Below are positions 55,995-64,000 of a DNA stretch of 64,000 bases, one piece after another. The stretch's first letter is position 1, and every line of letters starts with the position of its first letter. The DNA is taken from the NCBI GenBank assembly GCA_963682025.1, contig OY821519.1:72430525-72494524 (forward strand), given 5' to 3'. The stretch comes from Cordilura impudica. Its lineage: Eukaryota > Arthropoda > Insecta > Diptera > Scathophagidae. The notes below the pieces were generated by a model, which was given only the letters and a program-made list of their open reading frames with translations, was not told where the DNA came from and made no database searches. Both the position numbers and the translations under genes were made by a program.

Positions 55995-58900
55995 CACTGT
56001 GGAACAAATTCAGGTTAGCAAAAGTTAGGTCGATTCTGAGAGTGAGAGGTGAAAATAGAGGCTAAATTAGAAAACCCGTATCGCGGCGTTTGTTTATATT
56101 AGTTCCAATTTTTTTTTAATCGAACTTCGAACTTTGCAGTCAAATGCCGATTTTCAGCATATTGTTTATATGGTTTTTTGGCTATAACTCGTCGACTAAT
56201 TGATATTTTTTCAATCTGTAAAAGCCAAATTATTGCTAGAGACCTGTGCAACAATTAAAATTTCTAAAAAAAATTGATTTAGAAAATTTTTGTGGTGCTT
56301 ATGAAGGAAAATGTTGGAAAAATTATTTTTTTTATGCTTTTTGAAAATATTTTCCACAAAACTAAGTCTTTTTTGCTTTCTGTTTGATCTATACGATGCT
56401 TCTCAGTTTCTTCAATAAATTTCATTTGAAAAAAAAAACAATCATAATACAAAACTTGCGTTTTCCAGCTTAATATTAATTTACTTCTCATTTTTTTTTT
56501 GTTCAGTGTTGGTTTTGAAGAAACATTGAAAAAGAAATTATAAAAATATGGAAAAAAAATATATTTTTGAAAAGTTATGAAAAGTTTTAAGTAACAAAAT
56601 TAAATAAATTAAATTAATGATTTGGCCAGTTGCCGTTTAGCAGTTGCCGTTTAGCAGTGGATCAACATCACTGCTCTCTGTAATATCTTGGTCATCGTCA
56701 TCATCATCAGAAGGGTCGATAATTTCTTCCAAGAGACATTCTGGAATTTCATCTTTGTCTTCCCCTTCTTCCTCAGAGGAGATTTCTTTCCTCTGTACCT
56801 GAATCAAAAAAAGAGTTTTCAATCGTTAACATGTTTAAATTGTGTACTCTGACAAAGATATTAGAAAAATCTAGGAATTCAAAATATGCACACTCTATGG
56901 TTACCTTATTTCCAATGGAAGTGCAGTTTGGTGATAACGTTCGCCTTGCTCATCAGATTCAGTTGGCAACTGTTGAGCGAGTTAATCAAGATGCTGATGC
57001 AAGAGATGAATTTTGTACGACATATTAACCCCATTTTCATCGAAAGCTGCCAACATGTTTGCAGCAGATTGCCTGTAGTTGTCTTTGCGTTCTTTACCCA
57101 AAAGTCCTTTAATGACTGCTTTCAATGAGAGCCATGCATTTAATTTTCGGTCTGTCAGAACTTGGTCAAAATCTTGACAACTCATTAGTTTCCGTATGTC
57201 GGGACCATTAACAACCCCTTCCTGAATTTTGGCGTTACTTAGTCTTGGGAAAATGCCTTTTAAGCGGTTGAATACTGCTGGTCTTTGTACGATACATTTC
57301 AAAAAATTTTTAGCAATGCCAAGTTTAATGTGGAGCAACGGCAACAAAATTTTCATTTCAGGAACAAGACTTTCATGTAGCCAATTGTCTTTAGGCCATT
57401 TCCGTCCAATGCGACTATTCCAGTTATGCTGTTTGTACTGGCACAAAAAACAAGGATATTTTGGACGGCCAGATGCTGCTAAGCCTGTATTCAATGAAAC
57501 TATTTTGAGGTCGCAGCAAATGCGCCACTGGTTTACGTTATATTTGACTACTTCCAGAATGTGTTTCAAGTTATCGAAATTTTCACTAGTGTCAGTGCTA
57601 TATGCAATCGGAACAGAAGGCATTCTATTTTTCTTGTGCAAAAGCACAACTTTTAGGCTGATTAGTAACCTTTTTTATATGTTAACCCTATCGTCTCCAT
57701 TAACTTTTCAATATCGTTGCAATAAGCGAAATTTTTTGCATCATTCACATTGAAGAACTTTTCTAACTCTTTTTGGCGTTTTCGATATGCTGTTACTTTG
57801 GTACCTTTCGCCAGCAAATTATTTCCTTTCAAAAATGAAACCAGTAGTTTTGATTTTTTCTGAGTCAAACACAAATTTGCAACAATTCCATTCAATTGGT
57901 TTTGTGTGACTAGGATTGGGTCCTTTGATGTTTCATAGGATGTACCTTCACCAGGGTCGTATTCTGAGAAGAAATCCATGAATGTAGCAGACGCGCTTGT
58001 AGTACTGATATCTGTTTGAAGATCAATACTTTGGTATGTTGGTACTGGAACGAATTTTGAGTGCGGTAATGGTAATTAGACACTTGGAACTGCTACATAA
58101 GTTTTATTCTTTGCTTTCCTTCTATTCAAAGTTTTATGGTAGTTGATACATCCATAGCAATTTTCTTCTTGATGCGGGCTGTTGTCTAACCACATCATTG
58201 GTATAACAAAAGGCATAGCCTTCTTCTTTTCACTTTTCCATTGCATAAGAGTCGAATAGCAATTAAAGCAAACTTTTTTAGGGGCATGGTTTACGTCAGT
58301 GATAAACTCTTGCGAGAAATATTGTTTATAGGCTTCCAAAAACAAAATCACTCGCATTGCCACATTTTTCATCGCTTGCTATGAAACGTCCACAAACATT
58401 ACAAAAATGGTCCATTTTACATTTTGGTTCCGACATTTTTAATACAATATATATTATACAATGCTTTTTTTTTGTTATTTTTATGAAACCGATGCACTTA
58501 ACTTAAATCACTCACAAAATGAAATAAGTTCCAAAAAAATTAGTAGCGAATTTTATCACGACCGAGCGAAAATTAAAAGACATCAGCTTCGGCTGAGTTT
58601 CGAGTCTTAACTGAATCTTCATTTTTGAAATTAGTTCGCTTGTACGAAATAAAAAAATCGCTACCTGTGCGGTGGTAGAAAACAAAAAAGTTGTTTTACT
58701 AATTCCTAATTCTTGGAACTTCCCTTTTTAATTACTTCTACCTAAATCGCTATTTATTTAATGGTTTTGGGATTTTTAACTATCGACTAAGAGCATTTTC
58801 TTTTCAAATGAAATTTATTGAAGAAACTGAAAAGCATTTTATCGATCAAACAGAAAGCAAAAAAGACTTAGTTTTGTGGAAAATATTTTCAAAATGCATA

Positions 58901-59237
58901 AAAAAAATTATTTTTCCAACATTTTCCTTCATAAGCACCACAAAAATTTTCTAAATCAATTTTTTTTTTAAATTTTAATTATTGCACAGGTCTCTAGCAA
59001 TAATCTGGCTTTTACAGATTGAAAAAATAGCAATTAGTTGACGAGTTATTGCCAAAAAAAAAACCATATAAACAATATGCTGAAAATCGGCATTTGACTG
59101 CAAAGTTCGAAGGTCGATTAAAAAAAAAATTCGAACTAACAAACGCCGCGATACGGGTATTCTAATTTAGCCTCTATTTTCACCCTTCACTCTCAGAATC
59201 GACCTAACTTTTGCTAACCTGAATTTGTTCCACAGTG
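55995..59237 (-). mobile_element. DNA transposon with CACTGTG ends (3.24 kb) and TTA target duplication
   Basis: Ends CACTGTGGAACAAATTCAGG on the left, with the same sequence inverted at the right end. It is flanked by TTA at 55992-55994 and 59238-59240. The inverted repeats extend about 430 bp each way (55995-about 56435; about 58805-59237). A decayed multi-part gene lies between them on the minus strand. CACTGTG fits the CACWRTG termini of Chapaev/CACTA-like groups, and a 3-bp duplication fits CACTA; the class is inferred from the ends alone. Confidence 0.75.
56637..58440 (-). pseudogene. transposase-like protein of the CACTGTG element, decayed
   Basis: Reading down the minus strand: MSEPKCKMDHFCNVCGRFIA (a CxxC zinc motif), a frameshift, then a segment with APKKVCFNCYSTLMQW and a CYGC. 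A single TAA follows VAVPSV, after which the frame continues through PLPHSKFVPVPTYQS. Next is QKKSKLLVSFLKGNNLLAKG...FAYCNDIEKLMETIGLTY. After a small deletion comes a 221-codon open frame with CCDLKIVSLNTGL, YPCFLCQYKQHNW, LLPLLHIKLGIAKNFLK and GIFPRLSNAKIQEGVVNGPD, ending KIHLLHQHLD. Then ESDEQGERYHQ and an acidic tail. I know this order (CYFC; YCND; CFLC; LPPLHIKLGL; KEG.F.GPQI; SDE.GERFHQ) from uncharacterised arthropod transposon proteins. Mechanism unknown; it has several lesions and is non-functional. Confidence 0.78.
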
Positions 59238-59240
59238 TTA

Positions 59241-59454
59241 TTGGTGTATTCAACCAAGCTGCTTGTTGAATATGGGTAGTTAGTCTTTCTTCTTCAATAT
59301 CCTCTATGGTTTCTAAAATGTTTATTCTATTACTGACGTGTAAAATTAAAATAGGTATTATGAAAATAACTGTTTCCTGTAATAACAGAGGATTTTGGAA
59401 CCAGAAATTAATTTTACTTTAAAATTTAAGATAGCACTTTTTGAATATAAACAC
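59241..59454. other. spacer between two mobile elements
   Basis: Short non-coding interval in which I see nothing. Confidence 0.4.
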
Positions 59455-60457
59455 TAGGGTGACACCCATTTTTTTTAATTTCAAGACGTGCGGGTTGGAT
59501 TATGGTGACACTGGATCTATAACTTTTGTGCGCAAAACTTGAGCCAAATCGGACAATGCATTGAGTTCAAAGTTCAAATATGCATTGATATGTAAAAATT
59601 ATCAAAAAAAAATCAAAAAAAAATTTTGATATTAATAATTGCTTTTCAACTAAATTAATTAATAAACCGTAATCTAGAATAAATTATCTTTCAAATAAAA
59701 CAACAACATCTATTATCGGTTGAAAAACAGCCAAGTAATATCAAGTTCCCCAGGCAATAAATGCGCCGCAGACCACTTGGTTAAGAAAATCGAGCTCAAA
59801 TTTTTAAAGACATCGAAATAACTTATAACAATAATATTTTTGCATTCTCCTGATCCCAAAATTATCTTACGTAAAGTATATTGCATCTCGTCTATTGCTA
59901 TGCCGTTCTAAATTAATATCAAAGCGGTACGTATTTTTTAACGTTATTTCAAAATCTCCAATTTTACTTTTTCAAAAATTTTGTTCAAGAAATGTACCGA
60001 AATGAACGATTCGACTTTAAGTTGTTATTAACAAAATATATGTGATTTAAATGCCAAATCTTGTAGGTATCCTGTTCTTAATGTGGCGAGGTAAGCGTTT
60101 TATTTTAAGCGGATTTGAAGAAAATGTGATTTTTCATACTTTTTTAACGTTTAGGCTACGTCTTTTGGGTGTTTTCATATTTCAAACATCTTTTATCAAA
60201 ATATTATCCTATTTGATACAAGTTCTCAATCTTGTAAATTAGGATCAAATTGAAACACTATGAACTGTCCCTTTTTCAAAGGTCAAAGGTCAAATTTAGG
60301 AGATTTACATTTTTTTAAAACAAAATATCGAAATAATATATGTATATTTGTAGAACGATTTCGATAAAACTTGTTGATAATATTTTAATAATTCTAAAAA
60401 ATAATATTCTGGGGTGCTGCTGATGTCAAATTGATTCTTTATGAAAATCTATAAATA

Positions 60458-60762
60458 CCCAGGAAAAACAAACATTACCAAATAATGGGTTTTAGAATGA
60501 GATGTAACTGGTTGAAGTTTGCCTGATAAGCTCATTATTTTAACACGGGGATGTCATTGGAGGTAACTAGTTGCCTAGGAACTCATTATTTTCACTTTGA
60601 AAGTAATATAGTATGCAAGGCGCTGGCAAGAAATATAAGTAGCTGTATAACACATTATTGGTAATGCCTTATATTCACTTTAGAAGTAATGCAGTGGGCA
60701 GTGGTAGGTCATTATTGGTAATGCAAAAATCAATGAGCTGCTATTACGAAATTTTTCCTGGG
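60458..60762. repeat. MITE with CCCAGGAAAAA termini and TA duplication (305 bp)
   Basis: Begins CCCAGGAAAAAC and ends TTTTTCCTGGG, flanked by TA on both sides. Internal tcattatt-bearing units (gctcattatttt, aactcattatttt, cacattattggtaatgc, gtcattattggtaatgc) repeat with decay. No ORF. Confidence 0.75.
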
Positions 60763-60904
60763 TATTTTCTTCATCAGGATTTTTGATGTGTAAACATCTA
60801 TACGCGCAGAGGGGTAAATTTCAAAAAAAACGTAACATGTAAGCGTAACATGTGAGTCGTAAGACAAAATGTGATTGTATTGGTGAAAAAATTATGATAT
60901 TATG

Positions 60905-61921
60905 ATAACCTGTTTGAAAATTAAAAATGAAAAATAAAAAATGAAAAACGAAAAATAAAAAATGAAAAACTACAAATGAAAATTTAAAAATAAAAAATTA
61001 AAAATAAAAAATGAAAAATGAAAAATGAAAAATGAAAAATGAAAAATGAAAAATGAAAAACGAAAAATTAAAAATGAATAATGAAAAATTAAAAATGAAA
61101 AATAAAAAAATTACAAATAAAAAATTAAAAATGAAAAATAAAATATGAAAAATAAAAAACTAAAAATTAAAAATAAATTACAAATGAAAAATAAAAACGA
61201 AAAATTAAAAATGAAAAATAAAAAATTAAAAATGAAAAATGAAAAATAAAAAATTATAAATGAAAAATAAAAAATGAAAAATTAAAAATAAAAAATTAAA
61301 AATAAAAAATGAAACATGAAAAATAAAAAATAAAAAATGAAAAATGAAAAATGAAAAATGAAAAACGAAAAATTAAAAATTAATAATGAATAATGAAAAA
61401 TTAAAATAAAAAATGAAAAATAAAAAAATGGCAAATAAAAAATTAAGAATAAAAATGAAAAATAAGAAATAAAAAATTAAAAATTAAAAATAAAAAATGA
61501 AAAATAATAAAAAAAAATGAAAAACAAAAAATTTAAAAAAAAAATAAAAAGGAAAAATGAAAAATAAAAAATAAATAATGAATAATAAAAAATTAAAACT
61601 AAAAAATGAAAAATTAAAAATAAAAAATTAAACATGAAACATGAAAAATAGGAAATGAAAAATGAAAAACTAAAATTAAAATTAAAAATGAATAATGAAA
61701 AATAAAAAATGAAAAATAAAAGATTAAAAATAAAAAATTAAAAATAAAAAATTAAATATAAAAAATTAAAAATAAAAAATGAAAAATAAAAAATCAAAAT
61801 TAGAAAATAAAAACGGAAAATGATAAATGAAAAAACAAAAATAAAAATTGGAAAATGAAAAATGAAAAAAAAAATTAAAAATGAAAAATAAAAAATGAAA
61901 AATTAAAAAATTAAAAATAAA
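60905..61921. repeat. A-rich degenerate array (GAAAAAT/TAAAAAA)n
   Basis: Units gaaaaat, taaaaaa and gaaaaac on the + strand are the reverse complement of the T-rich array at 49790-52445. The array resumes at about 62625-62730 after dispersed repeat copy H, so copy H interrupted it. Confidence 0.9.
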
Positions 61922-62624
61922 AAACAAGTAAGAAAATTATAGTCGGTCTAGACCGACTATACGATACCCTATACCATGCGTTTAGAGACCCTATCTCTTA
62001 AGCCCAACTAATTGGATAAAGAAAATAAGCATAAACCAAATTTGAGTGGGATTTTTATTAATTTTTTCGGCTGCAGATATGAAAAAATTCATATCGGATG
62101 CTATATTTATATGGGGACTAGATCCAAAAATGGACCGATCCTGACCATGGTTGGTAAAGTCTCTTGTATTTTGCAAAAATATATCCAACAAAATTTGAAA
62201 TGAATCTGTGAAATATTTTTGTTTTTTGATAGATTTTGGACTACTCATTAATGGATGTAATAAACACATACAAACCCAATTTGACTAAGATCTATACGAT
62301 AATTCGGCTCTTATGGCAATTTATGTCGATTTCATAGGTGTCATTTGTATGAGGGCTTGGTCTGAATATGGACCGATTCCCACCAATTTCAGTAGCGTTC
62401 GTCCCATGGCAGATGGAAGCTTATATACTAAATTTCATCAAAATATATTCATATTTGCGACCTGCAGTTTGATTAAAAGCTTTACATGGACACACAGACG
62501 GACGGACGGACGGAGATCGTTAAATCGAATCAGAAACTGATTCTGATTCGATCGGTATAATAAAAGATGGGTCTATGTCAAATATTTTTGGTAATTACAA
62601 ACAGCAGCACAAAGTCATTATGAC
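61922..62624 (+). repeat. dispersed repeat copy H, inserted in the A-rich array
   Basis: Complete left end acaagtaagaaaattatagt followed by the perfect palindrome TAGTCGGTCTAGACCGACTA. Then atcggatgctatatttatat, a (GGAC)n run at about 62497-62512, atcggtataataaaagatgg and ...cagcacaaagtcatta. Simple A-rich array lies on both sides, which gives clean outer boundaries for this repeat. Confidence 0.85.
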
Positions 62625-62730
62625 AAATAAAAAATTAAAATTTAAAAAAAAATGAAAAATAATAAACGAAAAATGAAAAACGAAAAACGAAAAATTAAAA
62701 ATAAAAAATAAAAAACGAAAAATTAAAAAT

Positions 62731-63199
62731 TAACCGGTTAAAATAATAAATAATAATAAATATTTTTATATTAACAGAGCCGCTTTCTGTTTCATTTAAA
62801 GACAGTGCTATAAAAAAATCGTTAATTACGGACTCACATGATTTTTTTTTAATAAAACAAATTTAATGAATTCATAAAATTTCTCAAATACAGTATAAAC
62901 AACTTTGTGTATCGAGCGCTTATATTCAAAAAGTGCTATCTGCATCAATAATTATTTTAAAGAGAGCGTGTAAAACCAATTTATTAATAAGATCTGAAAG
63001 TATTTGTCGATCGATTTGCTACAATATCTATTAAGAAATAGTTGTATTAATCATGTTTGATATCAAAATTAATATTATATTTGACAGTTATATCAGAGAA
63101 CAGTTTGAAACCAAAAAATTAATATTGCTGTAGATAGAACTTTTTTAATATAAGCCCTCAATATAACTTTATATGAATATAATAATTCTGAAAAAAAAA
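62731..63199. other. centre of the palindromic element, no gene seen
   Basis: AT-rich sequence between the A-rich array and the right arm of the TAGGGTG element. No frame or motif recognised. Confidence 0.4.
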
Positions 63200-64000
63200 A
63201 ACTAGGACATATTTTGAGTGCCCCATGGGTTAATTTCAGAAAATATGTCAAGAATATTATTTTTTAGAATTATTAAAACATTATTAAAATCGAAATCCTT
63301 CCACAAATGTATATTATTTCAATATTTTGTTTTAAAAAAATAAAAATCTCCTTAAATTTTACCTTTGACCTTAAAGAGGGACAGTTTACAGTGTTTCAAT
63401 TTAACCTTAATTTACAAGATTGGGAACTTATATCAAGTAGTATAATATTTTGACAAAAGATATTTGAAATATGAAAACACCAAAAAGATGTAGCCTAAAA
63501 GTTGAAAAAGTGTGAAAAATCACATTTTCCTTCAAATCCGCTTAAAATAAAACGCTGACCTCGCCAAATTAAGAACAGGATACCTATAATATTTGGCATT
63601 TTTAATCACATATATCTTGTTATTAACAACTTAAAGTCGAATCGTTGATTTCGGTAAATTTCTTGAACAAAATTTTTGAAAAAGTAAAATTGGAGATTTT
63701 GAAATAACGTTAAAAAATACGTACCGTTTTGATATTAATTTAGAACGGCATAGCAATAGACGAGATGCAAAATACTTTACGTAAGATCATTTTGGGATCA
63801 GGAGAATGCAAAAATATTATTTGAATGTCTTTAAAAATATGAGCTCGATTTTCTTAATCAAGTGGTCTGCGACGCATTTATTGCCTGGGCAACTTGATAT
63901 AAATTGGCCTATTTTTCAACCGATAATAAATTTTGGTATTTTATTGGAAAGATAATTTACTCTCTATTATGGTTCAGTAATTAATTTATTTGAAACTTAA

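Larger units (their letters stand above)
59455..64000. mobile_element. large TAGGGTG-ended palindromic element, right end beyond window
   Basis: Left end TAGGGTGACACCC. The left arm (59455-about 60425) reappears inverted at about 63200-64000: aaatgcgccgcagaccactt, ctgatcccaaaattatctta, gccgttctaaattaatatca, caagaaatgtaccgaaatga and ggtatcctgttctta all have inverted partners. The arms are at least 800-900 bp. The right end and any 8-bp duplication lie past 64000. The centre holds an A-rich array, dispersed repeat copy H and a MITE. Confidence 0.75.

Noticed and set aside
57229..57753. 174-codon + strand frame
   Set aside because: Antisense of the 221-codon minus-strand open frame that shows family motifs.

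Overview
The window is very AT-rich, intron- and transposon-dense animal DNA. Nine spliced coding blocks on the + strand give a protein that closely matches, from memory, the Drosophila facilitative glucose transporter Glut1 (SLC2A / sugar-porter branch of the major facilitator superfamily). The transposon types (mariner, Tc1, jockey-like LINE, hAT-like and CACTA-like elements) and the fly-like exon structure point to a higher dipteran. A calyptrate fly (blowfly or house-fly type) is my best guess; that is inference from memory, not something the sequence proves.

Layout. 1-9126: presumed upstream intron, filled with an unclassified dispersed repeat, a fold-back element, a mariner relic and a 3.15 kb inverted-repeat element. 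9127-15443: Glut1 exons 1-5, with a 5 kb intron between exons 3 and 4 made mostly of an 18-bp minisatellite and a 15-bp repeat. 15444-28100: 12.7 kb intron with a CACTA-like DNA transposon (16892-21810) carrying an intact 829-codon ORF, itself inserted in a mariner relic, plus a 2.4 kb TAGGG-ended palindromic element. 28101-28534: exons 6 and 7. 28755-33200: 4.4 kb of an 8-bp AT microsatellite. 33553-34306: candidate microexon and alternative last exon. 37.1-40.2 kb: a three-level nest of mobile elements. 41395-41498: exon 8. 42.5-52.5 kb: tandem repeat, Tc1 element, transposase relic, fold-back element, jockey-like LINE relic and a T-rich array. 54065-54336: exon 9, the last coding exon of the long isoform. 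54.3-64 kb: dispersed repeats, a 3.24 kb CACTGTG-ended element with a decayed transposase-like gene, and the left part of a large palindromic element running off the end.

The exon lengths 257+125+279+278+123+225+140+104+272 sum to 1803 nt, exactly 601 codons including the stop, so the chain is in frame throughout. The true N-terminus lies left of the window. The locus can make at least two C-termini: one from exons 8-9 (54 kb) and one from the exon at 34177, reached directly or through a 27/30-nt microexon. A third, made by reading into the intron after exon 7, is possible. Everything else is repeat or mobile DNA. No RNA gene, CRISPR or second host gene was recognised.
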